Shown: one piece after another, positions 43,248-54,387 of the stretch
How positions within the stretch are numbered: position 1 is the stretch's first letter
Layout of the letters: every line of letters starts with the position of its first letter
Assembly (NCBI GenBank): GCA_050084515.1
Contig: CM114275.1
Location: 14,756,001-14,820,000 of the forward strand
Origin: Blasia pusilla
Taxonomy: Eukaryota; Marchantiophyta; Marchantiopsida; Blasiales
Direction of reading: 5' to 3'
DNA: 64,000 nucleotides
The notes under the pieces: generated by a model
What the model saw: the letters and a program-made list of their open reading frames with translations, nothing else
Told to the model about the DNA's origin: nothing
Database searches by the model: none
Program-made: the position numbers and the translations under genes

Positions 43248-43643
43248 AAGAGAGCAAGTTTCCCCTTCGTTTCGGCTCATTTGAAGCCATATAGAAAAAT
43301 TTACTATTTTGGGTAAGTTTCCATATTTGGTAGAGTTGACTTTACACTTTGGGAAATGGCACTTGACCGGCTACAGTAGGTCAAGAGCCAAGGAGGTGAC
43401 TTGCAAGCATAGGTTACCGAGAAGAGAGCTTGGGAGAGGGAAGGGGGTATACCTCAAGGAGAGAGAGCTTGAGAGCTCATTCTCTCTTTGGTGAACCTCT
43501 TGGCATGACGCGGCGGAGCTATGGTCCCTTGCCTTGTGAGTGTAACCCAAGCCTCTTATTAGGAGAGTGGGTTTGGTTTGATATTGAGAGAGGGTGCACA
43601 CATTTGAGAGCTATGGTGTTGAGAGAGATTGGATCTTGATTTT
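43248..43643 (+). repeat. Terminal block A1 of P2 (partial)
   Basis: Starts within block A at AGAGCAAGTTTCCCC and ends GGATCTTGATTTT, then continues into the leader (GCAAAGAGAG), as in the other 5' copies. Confidence 0.82.
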
Positions 43644-45569
43644 GCAAAGAGAGAATGCTGAGTGAGAGAGCTTCATGGGGGAGCTCGCTAGTCACTCCCT
43701 AGTTTTGCAGGTTGGGGATCGTATTCCCCATTCAGCAATTCATGGGAGTGCTCACCCGAGCAAGAGCTGCTCACTTTTGATGTTTCCTTTGCCGATTTTT
43801 TGTGTGGAAGAATGGCCCGTGGAAGCACAATCCAATTTTTGATAGGGATTGAGTATGGGGGCGGTTTGCCCCATGCCGAGCACCGTGTAGCTTGCTGATT
43901 TATATTTTTACAGGCTTTACATTTTCGTTGGGAGAAATCAGTGCGGAAGTGTTGCCAAATTTTGCGTAGGAGAAAGAGACGTTGGGTTGCACGAGAGTCC
44001 CCGTCAATTTTTGGTGAAAAATCAAATGGAAAAACCAATTTAACGAGGTTGTAGATCGAGAAGTGGCGTACGATGTTGAAGAAATAGTGCATAATTTGGA
44101 GATTGGAGCACGAGGTTATGATCATTTTTGTTGGGCTGCCATAGCCATCGTTCAAAGGTGTGAGTGAAATTTTGAAATTTTTGGGTAGAAATTCTTTCTT
44201 GAGAGGTAGAAAAAAAAATCAGTTTACTTGGTGGATAGGACAAGTGAATTCAACTTTTTGGAGGTAGGGTGAGTAGATTCCATTTTTGGGGGATGTTGAC
44301 CCTCAATCTTATGAGGGATTTGTGGTAAGGCATTCGATTTGCAGACCTGTCAGGAGGGGGGCTGTCAAGTAAGGAAAGATACTGGAGGTCCAATTTTCCC
44401 GGGGGGTTATTCTAGTTAAAAACAAAAAATTTGGCAGGGGACAATGTATGTTCTACCACTTCCTAGCCGATTGTCTTGGAAACGTGCAAACCGGTTGTGC
44501 ACTTGCTACCGCCGTTGTATGCTGTGTGGTCTGTCGATGCTTCAGGGCCGCTACTCGGTTGTCGGACCTCCTAGTGCCGACAAAATACTGAGCCGCCGTG
44601 CGCTGCTTTACTGCCGCCCGTAGAGCCGGGCGTCTGGATCTCTGTCCCAGACCGCCGCAGCTGCCAGTGTTCACGGCTGGTTGTTTGTATTTTTTCCGTA
44701 GTGTTCTGTCCGCTTTGTTATGCCGTGATTTGTCGCCGCTCAAGGATGATCGAGTGCCGTGCCGTGATGCCCGTAGCTACAACGCGCCGCCGATTGCCGG
44801 GCTATGCCGCTTGTGGCCGCATCGCACCGTCTCGATCGCCAAACTGCACCATCACTAGAGAGCAGAGCATGTATTGCTGTTGAGGAGGGTATGCCGCCGA
44901 GTGCCGCATCCCATTCTTGAGTGTCGTGCCGTGTGTAGCCGTTCCGTGCCGCTAGTGTCGCACCGGACCGCCGGATTTGCACCGCACATCGAGGAGATTT
45001 AAGCATCGTCACTACCAGGGGAGTACAAGGTGTTATTTGGAGGAGTTGTCTATACGACCGAGTTGGGATCGAGATTTGCAGTTGATGAGTAGCAACATCG
45101 ACATTTATTGTCAGGTTACCCATTCTAGTCTTTTGCCTTGCACGTGTTAGGAATTTCCGGGTATTGGGCAATTATTTGGGATATTGGATTTCGTGCTGAT
45201 GTTGAGAGCATCATTGATGTATGGGTTAGGGGACATAGACCTATGTGGGATGTCGGTAGTTGAGGGTGTGTCCCGTCGCTGAGATGATAGGACAATAGAC
45301 AATTTTCCGCACCACGCAGCTTGTTGCCGCACAACACACGTCTCAATGAGAGTGTAGATTGAGTGCCGTATGTTGGATTGAGTGATTGAGTGATTACTTG
45401 CGAGATTGGGAGTGATCATGTGAGAGGGGCATGAGGATCATCACGACGTCCTTTTGGGACTTTGAGAGGCGAGGTGGTGGATCTAAGAGTAGCTCTACAG
45501 GGTTTACCCGGAGTGGTGCGAGGTTTCGAGAGTCTCCACGTGAGAGACCACCTCGATCTCCTGTTATGT
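43644..45569 (+). other. Noncoding leader of P2
   Basis: Aligns with the leaders of P1 and M1 from both ends. Its middle (44340-44600) is specific to this copy. The GC-rich tract 44750-44990 contains the CCGTGCCG words. The perfect palindrome of M1 is reduced to CGAGCACCG here. Confidence 0.7.
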
Positions 45570-46700
45570 CATCTTTAGACGAGGGGGAGAGTGTAGAGGA
45601 GTGTGCTAGTGATCCACCGCACACATTGAGTGGTCCTATCAGTTGGGCGTACGAGATGGACGACCGGGGTAGAGGACCGCATAGGTTTTCGAGTGTATAG
45701 GCACTACTTCATTGCGGAGTTTAGGAGTTCGTGTGACTCATAGCAGGCTAGGAACTCCATAAAGTTCAACCCGTTTACAGCATGAAATGGGATATTCTAG
45801 CATGTAGAGGGGGCACCTATGGACGATTACCATGAGTTGTTACAGAGATATGCCCATGAGATTGAGGCCTGGAGACTCTACTATGACCCACACTATGTGT
45901 CATGGACTGAGCCGTTTCCAGATGAGGAGGAGGAGTAGGAGAGTATTCCTCCACTTGTAGTGTTGTAGGAGGGGTGACTCGCACTGGAGTAGTTGCATTA
46001 TCTAGTCGAGTTCGTCCTAGGTTCAACCTCATGGTTGAGTTCTTTGCTAAGTTGAGGGCGAGCTACCAGGGGGTACGGAGAAGTTGCGGAGCATCCACAA
46101 CTTCCAGAGGCGCACGTGGGAGATTTTGCATGAGGCCTACACCCACTTGTGCCGGTTGATTAACGTCACTCAGGGCGTGACAAAGGCTAAGGCTAAGGCT
46201 ATCCAGTCATGGTATGCAATGCTGGAATGAACCCTGCCGACACGGGTGCGGGAGCGGGTGCTTCTTATGAACACCTCCCCTGTGTTGAGAGATGTTTTTA
46301 GGACCGCCGAGAACGTTGAGCGTAATATGGCGGAGGAGACCGTAGCCACCATGGGTTTTGGGCGAGAGCAGTCATGATTACCTGGACCACTAGTGCATCA
46401 ACGTGGATTGTGAGATAGGTATGTGGCACCACAAGCTCAAGAGGATATCGGGAAGCCGTGCTATAGAGACATGCACCTTCATATACGGCTCACCAGAAGC
46501 TGCCTACGATTACTTGTTGGTCATGTGGTGGAGCACATCATCAGCGCAATTGCAGTTGTCAAGGTCATGGGCGCGTGCCTCAGCATGGAGGAGGAGATGG
46601 TGCTGCATCAGGAGGTTATCATGTAGTATTATTATGTACGGTCACACATGCATCAGGTGTTTTAGCTTGCACCCAGAGTTACGCTTGGACTAAGGGCCAG
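45570..46700 (+). pseudogene. Gag of P2
   Basis: SWAYEMDDRGRGPHRFSSV, RFNLMVEFFAKLRASYQG and a DFA/AYTHL-like helix match M1 Gag. The zinc knuckle is damaged: near 46622-46660 it reads C-S-I-I-MYGHTCIRCFSLHPE, with the second Cys lost. Multiple frameshifts. Confidence 0.7.
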
Positions 46701-47589
46701 AGAGGGCACTAGAGCGAGTTTCCGGTCCGAGTGGGCCTAGAGGTCGTACACCAGGTGGTCCTGTTGGGGTACAAGGAGTTGGATTCACCCGAGGGGATGG
46801 TGGAGTTTCCCGTGCAGGAGGTAGAGTCCCGCCACCTAGACACATCAAGGGAGACGCCGGGCGTGAGGCTGGGATGCCTGCTCAGATACAGCAGCTACAG
46901 CAATACATTGCTGCTATGGCATTTAGGTTATCCGACGCCGGATCCGTGGCATCGACATCTTATGGAGCCGCGAGAGATATGGAATATCTTGGTTGGATGT
47001 GCGGGGTTGCCTAGATGGAGGCCGCCGCAATTTTTAGGCATGGAGCAGCCGTAAAGTTGGATCCACATCAAGGGGAAGCCATGAAACAGACCATGCTTCC
47101 TTAGTCCTTCACGTTTTTGAGGCGATGAGGACCCCATCGATTGGTCCTAATCAAAGTTCTTGAAGAGTTGGTGATGTTGTTGGTATGCAAGCACAGAGGG
47201 CGATGGAAGAAACGAGTGCAACAACTCCTATTGCTGATGCTCAAGAGGAGCATGTGTCGAGCACGTTGTTGGGGGCGGCCACTGTTGTGTACCGCACTCC
47301 TTTATTTTTTGCTTCCGATGTTATGACGTTGGGAGGTACACCCGTCTAGATTTTCTAGTTGGCCGCTACGCTATGTGAGCGTGGAGTTGGAGTTCTTGCA
47401 TCATGTTCAGAGGTGATTGCAGAGGAGGTGATGGACATGCCCTTCGAGCTAATGCTCAAGCCGTCCACGTCAGATTCATGGCAGGCTGCGGTTGCTAGGA
47501 TGGCGGAGATGCCCGCTAGACCCGCGATAGAGCGTGCCATGGCTTCTCTTGGTGTTGTGTTGCTGGATAATTTGGGAGAGGTCTTCTAG

Positions 47590-47997
47590 TTGGTAAGTCC
47601 AAGAAGTAGAGCTTTTAGTCCGTAGCGCATCTTATTGGATTCAGGAGCGCAACCCCTGATGTTAGGGAAAGCGGCATTAAGAGGTTTGGGCTTGACAAGG
47701 GCTGATGTGGAGCGTTGTCCATTCCGGATACAGACATCCTTGGATGGAGCACGTACCACATAGGATATCACCCGAAAGGAGGTTGTGGTGAGGATTCGCC
47801 CGGGACATCCTACATATGAGTCTGTGGTGCGAGCCAAGGCAATAGTGATTGATGTAGAGTCCTACGACGTCTTGTTTGGTGGAGCAATGTTGTATCCGAT
47901 GGGATTTTCCCTGGATTACTGGGAGGAGTCAACCTCCTACAACCAGGATGGTAATCAGGTGATCGATGCCTTAGCTCATTATCCCTTTGATTCATAG
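47590..47997 (+). pseudogene. Aspartic protease of P2
   Basis: ILLDSGAQPLMLGKAALRG keeps the Asp-Ser-Gly active site, the only one of the three copies to do so. YDVLFGGAMLYPMGFSLDYW forms the second half. Two stops (after FSP and after TT) interrupt it. Confidence 0.8.
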
Positions 47998-48061
47998 GTG
48001 CAGTGATCGAGCGCCGGTCAAGAGAGATCATGACCTTAGTAGCATTTAGCAACGCCATCAC

Positions 48062-48935
48062 TTGCCTAGTGATTTGATTGAGGGACATGTTCATGCAGAG
48101 GACACTCCTGTTCTTGATATTCCTATGGAGAGGAGTATCATGTTAGCTGCATCAGTCCATGGAGGAGAGGTGCCGCTTTGGGGCTCGATTGAGAAGCTTC
48201 AACGCTTAGCCACTGAGCATGTGGAGACCACGTGGAGCGAGACATTTGCACTAGAGCGTGACGGGTCACAGAACCCTGAGGTAGCAAGGAGTGCTACTAT
48301 GACCCCTTTGGACACCACCTTGATTGTGTGGTGCATCCCAAAGGAGGGTATTTGGGTGTTGGATCTCTTTGGAGGGATCAACATTGGGTGGCCTCCTATT
48401 TTGCAGGCAAGAGTACGCGTACAGCAATACCTGTATGTGGAGATTGATGATGTTGCAAGGTGCACTTCACGTCTCCATATGGCATAGTTACGCCTCCATT
48501 TTTCAGACTTGTTGTCTACGTCTGTTGTCCAGGGAAACTAGAGTTCTCTACCGAGGGCCATTTTATTGTTGGGGACGCAGGACTTGCAGCGGGTAGGGGC
48601 CATAGATTTGGTCATTTTTGGTTGGCCGTGTTAGGCCCAATCGAGTGCTGGACAAGGTAGCGGGTTAGCTGACAAATGGTCTAGGTTGTTTTGGGAGATG
48701 ATGCGGATTTTGCAACACTTGCAAGAGCATCAGTCTCGTTCTCGTGCATACAGTCAGGAGAATATTCCGATTTTGGACGATTCGAGGTCCCATGTGGTGA
48801 CGATTGCACATCTAGTGCGCGTATGGATCGGCCCGACAATATTTTTGGATGCTGCGAGTATAGGTTCTAGAGCACACTGCCCGTGTCTTTGGTGGACCAA
48901 CTTGGTCCGACACGAGATGTTGTGGAGGTGAGCCC
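48062..48935 (+). pseudogene. C5-cytosine DNA methyltransferase domain, DNMT3-like (P2)
   Basis: Motif I VLDLFGGINIG (48355-48390), YLYVEIDDVARC, motif IV DLVIFGWPC directly followed by TAG (near 48633), motif VI as QENIPILDD, and motif VIII SRAHCPCLWWTNLV. After MLWR the sequence jumps to the segment that in P1 starts GEPHAY-like at about 28226, so motifs IX and X are deleted. The protease-to-motif-I spacer is intact (ATEHVETTWSETFALERDG). Confidence 0.87.
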
Positions 48936-49479
48936 CATGCCTACTGAGACAATTGAGGCAGTGGTTGGGGGCGAGACCTGAGGAGATTGAGATACCAAGG
49001 GTGATGGGGAGAGACACCCTTGGACTTCTTGGGATGTTTTTTAGGTACGTCAAGAGATTATAGCCATAGCATCAAGCATGGTTCCGGGTACTGCACGTGG
49101 AGATGGGAGTTTGTAGTTGGCTATAGGGGAGTAGTCGAGTTCTACTGTCATAGACATGGTTGCACCATAACAACCACCGACACCGCACCAGAGAGTCCTA
49201 CCGTAGTCATGATGGAGACTTGGGAGCCAAATGTGGGCCATAAGTTGACACGAGGAGAGCGGGGCTAGATACATCAGTTTCTAAGGAGTTATAGGAGTTG
49301 TTTTGTATTTAGCATGGATAATTTGGGTACGCTGAAGGGTTCAAGGATCCGTATTGAGTTGTCGAGTGACACGTCAATCTTCTGACAACCCTACAGATAG
49401 AGTGATATGGAGAGGGCCCTGATTCAGAGCAGGAGCCAGGACTTGGTTGGAGCAGGACTAGTGAAGATGTCGCATGGAG

Positions 49480-50115
49480 AGTATGCATGTACCGCTGTCA
49501 TGCCCACCAAGAAGGATGTGCATGGCAACTAGACGGATAGGCGGATGCGTGGAGATTACCGACCTCTCAATCAAAAGACAAATTCCAATAGGTATGCCAT
49601 GCCCACCCCTAAGGAGATCTTTGATGTGATTGGGCATGCAAAGGTCTTCAATTCATTGATTTGTGAGCCAAATACCATCAATTGCCTATCAAATTGGAGG
49701 ACAGGCAGAAGAAAACATTTTGGGGCATTGATCGTCACGGAAGGGATTGTTTGTACCAGTGGCGGTTCATACCATTGAGGTTAAAGAACGCCCCGGCTGA
49801 GTTTCAGAGGGTCATGGATAGGATCTTGGCAGGTCTAGATTTTGCTAGGTGTTATGTTGATGACATCGTAGTCTTTAGCGCCACGGTTGAGGAGCATGAG
49901 CGACATCTAGAGGAGGTGTTTCGACCGTTGTAGTTACATGGGCTGAATCTACATCCAAGCAAGTGCAAGTTCTTCTACGACCAAATTGAGAACTTGGATC
50001 ATAAAATATACCCAGGAGGCCTTGGTGTGCAGCAAACAAAGGTAGAGGTTATTTCACGCATTCCACGCCCTATAAATGTGAGTCAAGTTCGTGCATTCAT
50101 GGGATTGGCAAACTT
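49480..50115 (+). pseudogene. Reverse transcriptase of P2
   Basis: MRGDYRPLNQKTNSNRYAMP, KLEDRQKKTFWGIDRHGRD, APAEFQRVMDRILAG and the YVDD box (49853-49864) are readable, then GLANFY followed by TGA. The upstream linker between methyltransferase and RT is at 48936-49479. Confidence 0.88.
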
Positions 50116-51022
50116 CTATTGACGGTACGTCAAGGGTTTCAGTTCGATTGCGGAGCCGCTAACCTTGGTGACCAAGGTGGATCCGGAGTGGCACTGGGGG
50201 AATGATTAGGAGAGAGCATTTGAGCTGCTCAAGGACAGATTGACGTCCGTGCCCATATTGAGGAGACTGATCAAGGGTCGTCCTTTCCAGTTGCATACCG
50301 ATTGGAGCATGTTGGGGCTTGGAGCAGTGTTCATCTTGCATGATGATGATGGTAGGGAATTCATGGTTGCTTATGCTAGTCGCTCAAACAACGCTGCAGA
50401 GGCAAAGCATAGCTCGTATGAGGGTGAGTACTTGGCTACGGTATGGGCTGTCACACATTTCCGGTGTTATTTATTCGGTAACCCCTTCACCATCATTATT
50501 AATCATCACCCACTTAAGTGATTGATGGAGTCCGACAAGCTTAGAGGGAAGCTTGCAAGGTGGGCTCTTTTGTTTCAAGAGTATGACTTCCAAGTGGTGC
50601 ATAGACCTGGGACACCCAACCAAGATGCAGATGGTTTGAGACGTAACCCATGCTCGAGTCAACGAGATACGACTGGTGCTCGTTGGCATGGTGAGAGTGA
50701 TGAGGAGTTGGTTCCAGGATTGCATGCATCAACCGATTTGGGCTTGTTGGCTATGGGGAGCCAGATTGCCGAGTCTTCGATTACGAGGTCTAATGGAGAG
50801 TCCTTAGATCCACACGTCAGTGAGGAGATGATAGGTGGCCGAGATATTCACGACGATGGAGTGGTCTTGGAGTACCAACAAACTGGCAGCGTCGCAAGCA
50901 TAGTGGATTCTAGAGAGCGGGATTGGATCCTACAACGAGCCATACCGTTCCGGTGGGAGGGGACACATGTGTTGCATATTTGGGAGGATGGTAGAGTGCG
51001 TGTAGTGCCTCATCCTTCATAG
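50116..51022 (+). pseudogene. RNase H and RH-INT linker of P2
   Basis: LHTDWSMLGLGAVFILHDDD, SSYEGEYLATVWAVTHF and FTIIINHHPLK (third Asp position changed to Asn), then DFQVVHRPGTPNQDADGL. The linker ends at the shared TAG (51020-51022). Confidence 0.87.
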
Positions 51023-52027
51023 AGAGCACGTTTGGTGTATCATGCCCACGAAGATTTGGGTCATTTTGGAGTGAAGCAGACGTAGAGCTTGCTTTAGATA
51101 CAATATTGGTGGTGAGGCATGCAAAATGCCGTTCAACAAATTGTTGCCAAGTGCATGGTGTGTGATCGAGTTCGAGCATCGTGCAATGCTCCAACTCCAC
51201 AGTTGCATCCACTTCCGATCATGGGTTTAGGTTAAAGATGGAGTTTGGATTTTGTAGGACCTTTACCTTTGACAAAGCGCCATAGTCATTATGTGTTGGT
51301 GATGGTCGAGCACTTCTCAAAGTGGATAGAGTTGGTTGCATTGCCTGAAAAAGTGAATGAGGGAGTAGCGTATGCCTTCCTAGATCCAATGCTGAGTCAT
51401 TACGGGGCACCAGTTGAGGTGTTGATAGACCAAGATACAGAGTTTCGCGGGGAGTTTAAGGTCTTGTATGATCATGCACTCATCGACCACCGTACCACTT
51501 CGCGAGATCATCTTGAGGCGGATGGACTAGCAGAGAGGGTTGTGCAGATGGTGAAGAGAGGATTACGCAAGTATGGCTTGCACAGAGGTCACCTAGGAGA
51601 TTGGGACCTTCAGTTTCCGTGGTTGGCGATGGGATACATAATCAGCAAGCAGGCTTCCTTAGCGTCTTTCTCACTGTTCTTGTTGCTTTATGGTCGAGAG
51701 CCAAATTTACCTGTGGCCATTCGTCGAGATGTTGGTGAGGTATTGAACCTTGATGACCCTAATGTATGGATATGAGCATGTTCCCAAAGGGCTCAGCTAT
51801 TTTGGAGAGTGATGCCCATGGCGTTAGAGAACTTGGCGATTGTGCAGCATCGGGATACATTGAGGTATGCGACTATTTGAGGAGGTGGTTATCGACCTAC
51901 TATCCAAAGGTTTCATCAAGGAGACTATGTCTACTTGCAGCAGACGGCACCCACAACGTTGGATATGACTACAGGGCGCACCATCTTGAGAGTGCGTGAG
52001 ATTTTTCCATCTGGTGTTCTCTTATTG
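51023..52027 (+). pseudogene. Integrase of P2 (truncated at the end)
   Basis: Zinc module (HAHEDLGHFGVK, CMVCDRV), Asp in LDFVGPLPLTK, Asp in LIDQDTEFRGEF, Glu in EADGLAERVVQ, then LLLYGREPNLP, FHQGDYVYLQQT. The coding homology ends at GVLLLEG and no PHD finger follows. Confidence 0.88.
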
Positions 52028-52612
52028 GAGGGGGCTGGTATTCTGGTAGGAGAGAGTAAGAGAGGAGAGTCTCTCTTAAAAAAAAAAAAGGGCGAATCCG
52101 CCTCCTCTCTTCAAAACTTTTTGACATATTTGAAATTTTTGTTTGCTTTCAAATTCATGAAATCTTTAGAAGAGAGTAGGTGGTGGTCCACATTCGGGCC
52201 TAAAGAAACCTCCTTTTTCCAAGGGGCGAAAAAAAAGTAGACATCATAAGACCACTACAAACATTTTTCCATCACTCTCCATGTGAGCCTAAGTTTCTTA
52301 ACATTGCCTGTCTCGGTCTACAATAAGTAGTGCCCATGGGTATTTTTGTTGGAGGACCACCCGGATGCACATCGGTACGATGCCAACCTCTCTTTTTGCA
52401 GGGATTGTTGCCTGCATCATGGCCTCCCCTGAATTGCCTCATAACCAACTTTCTATTGGTTATGAGTGGTGTCTGCTCAAGACCAACTTTGTGAAATGTG
52501 AACACATGAGACGATAATTGAACCAAAAGATTGTTAGCTGTCTGGAGTAAAGAGGAACTGATGTCCCTTCATTCATATCCTGAATCTGAGAAACCGAGAA
52601 GCTGCACCCCTC

Positions 52613-52745
52613 CCAACCCGTTGGAATTTTACAGGTTGCAACTCTTGCAATCCATCGGAATTTTACAGGTTGCAACTCTTGCAACCCATCGGAATTTTAC
52701 AGGTTGCAACTCTTGCAACCCATCGGAATCAGATGGCTTGCACCC
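52613..52745. repeat. 34-bp tandem repeat of the GCAACC motif (about 3.5 units)
   Basis: GGAATTTTACAGGTTGCAAC starts at 52623, 52657 and 52691, and a variant at 52725, so the period is exactly 34. Each unit contains TTGCAACCCATCGG and ACAGGTTGCA. Confidence 0.9.
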
Positions 52746-53278
52746 CTTGAAAGCAAGGGGTCCATAAGAAAGGAAAGATTTTGAGAAGTGATTCTCTTCC
52801 ACCCTGCACCCACAAAAATCCAACAGGTTGGAAATCCGAAATGGCAATCTCATAGGTAGTAGGAATCCTGCACATCTTAGACAAGAAAAGAAGCCTACAA
52901 CTGGTTTGAGCCAAAAGTTAAGAAGCCCGCCACAATGCGTCAGAAGTTGGTCTCACAGGGAAAGATTCCGATCACTCAAGCAGCCAACCTGTCGGAATCC
53001 GACAACTTGCCTGGAAATGGTTAAAAAGTTGCAGTGGGCAAAAAGCGAAAAGTTGCAACCCATCGGAATCATACGGGTTGCAAAATTGTAATTCCGAGTA
53101 GCTAAAAGAACACAATCCACAAGTAAAAAAAAAAAAATTCCAGCAAACTTTTACAAACACCATTATCGGTTGAAAAAATCTCGTCCTTTATTACCTCCGA
53201 AGGAACCTCGGAAATGTACATTTCACCTAGTCTATGATTTCTTCAGCCTCGTCATCTACAAATTTACTCCTAACTCTC

Positions 53279-53546
53279 CTAGGTTCCAGTACAAAAGGAA
53301 TGTCCTGGGATACAAGTGGCTCCTCTGGCCGATTGTAGACGGGGATCGAAAATGTTGGCGAATTCGAGAGCCTTGGCCCCCCCTAGGTACAACATAACGG
53401 TCCAATGTAACCTGATTTGAGTCCCACCGCCTTCCTCGGCAGTAAATCTTGTACGCTCTGCAATGTGACACCCATCCAGTATCAATATGTGCTCTGTCCT
53501 TGGTAATACCATGATGGCAATCCCACAGGTAGTAGGAATCCAACAC
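53279..53546 (-). pseudogene. Cys/Trp motif exon (G2)
   Basis: Open frame with KDRAHIDTGWVSHCRAYK, then RWDSNQVTLDRYVVPRGG and a basic tail (SRIRQHFRSPST). It is homologous to the G1 fragment at 39623-39811. Polypyrimidine-like sequence with an AG precedes it on the minus strand, so it may have been an exon. Family not identified. Confidence 0.55.
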
Positions 53547-53991
53547 GTCTGAGAGAAGAAAAGAAGCCTACGCCTTCTTTTACGAGTTGAGGGGAAGGTG
53601 CCAAAGTGAAGAAGCCCGCCAGACTGCCTCTTAAGTTGGACCAACAGGGAAAGAGTCCGATCAGGCAACCTGTCAGAATCCAACAGGTTGCCTGGAAGTG
53701 GTAAAAAGGTGCAGGGGTCAAAAAGTGAAAAGTTGCAAGCAGGAGAAATCCAACATGTTGCAAAATAGAAGTCCGCGGAGTACATAGACGACCACATTCG
53801 AAAAGACATAAAAAATGTTTAGCAAACTTTTACAAGCACCACCATCGTTCGAAAAAATCTTCTCCTTTATGACATCAGAAAAAAGCTCGGAACTGTACAT
53901 TTGATCTATTCTATGAAATCTTTTGCCTCATCGTCATATAACTCCCTACTCCAAACGCTGCAGTCAAGCTGGGTCCTTGAGTTCTTTGAAC

Positions 53992-54387
53992 TCACTCGTC
54001 ATCGTCCGAGAGCTCTTGCAATATTACTTTCGGCCTTGCCCTCCCGATTTTCAGAATCGTTGGAAGTGACGATGGTGTCACTACCAATGGTGGGTTTGGA
54101 ACCGGAGCTCTCGGCTTCGGTGGAGAGTTGTACGCCCCAACGAGCCTTTCGTATTCTGCCTTTGCCTCCTTGCAAAGGTCAAACAGTTCCTGCCTTCCCT
54201 CGAGGCAGAGAATGTTCCTGCCACTCTAACAGGCGCCTTTGATACTTGCCCCTGAAAGTCCCACTAAGTTGAACACCAAGTCACCCGGCCTTGAGCAGAG
54301 CTCGATGAGCGTTTGCATCAGGGCTGGCGACTTTTCCCTTCCTTCCAGAAGTGGGGTACCGTCTTGCATGTAAATTCCCGGGGGGGG
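53992..54387 (-). pseudogene. Methyltransferase-fold-like C-terminal fragment (G2)
   Basis: IYMQDGTPLLEGREKSPALM and QTLIELCSRPGDLVFNLVGL are followed by SGRNILCLEGRQELFDL and a Pro-rich tail ending SDDDE-stop (stop at 53992-53994). ELCSxPGDLVxDxxxGxG and GRxxxxLE are hallmarks of the SAM-binding end of N4/N6 amino-methyltransferases. Here Asp and the Gly-rich loop are altered (NLVGLSGAS), and the catalytic D/N-P-P-Y part is not visible because the LTR of A-2 cuts the fragment at 54388. Confidence 0.5.

Larger units (their letters stand above)
43248..52027 (+). mobile_element. Methyltransferase-encoding Ty3/gypsy element, copy P2 (3'-truncated)
   Basis: Block A1 (lacking its first ~110 bp), leader, gag, protease, methyltransferase, RT, RNase H and integrase follow the order of P1 and M1. 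The sequence leaves homology near the end of integrase (GVLLLEG), so the PHD finger, polypurine tract and B-A-B end are absent. Its uninterrupted leader proves where M1 inserted into P1. Heavily mutated. Confidence 0.9.
52040..54387 (-). pseudogene. Gene-fragment cluster G2
   Basis: Lies between the broken end of P2 and the LTR of A-2. Minus-strand pieces in order: a methyltransferase-fold-like end (53992-54387), a short exon-like piece (about 53824-53910), and a Cys/Trp motif exon (53279-53546). The short piece plus its following intron-like stretch is duplicated at about 52800-53265. Dispersed and tandem GCAACC...GGTTGC motifs lie in the intron-like parts. It parallels G1 and is better preserved, but no intact frame exists. 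The parent gene is not recognised. Confidence 0.6.

Noticed and set aside
52613-52745. CRISPR-like array
   Set aside because: The 34-bp units are contiguous tandem copies without unique spacers, in eukaryotic DNA; likewise the 42-bp array at 57720.
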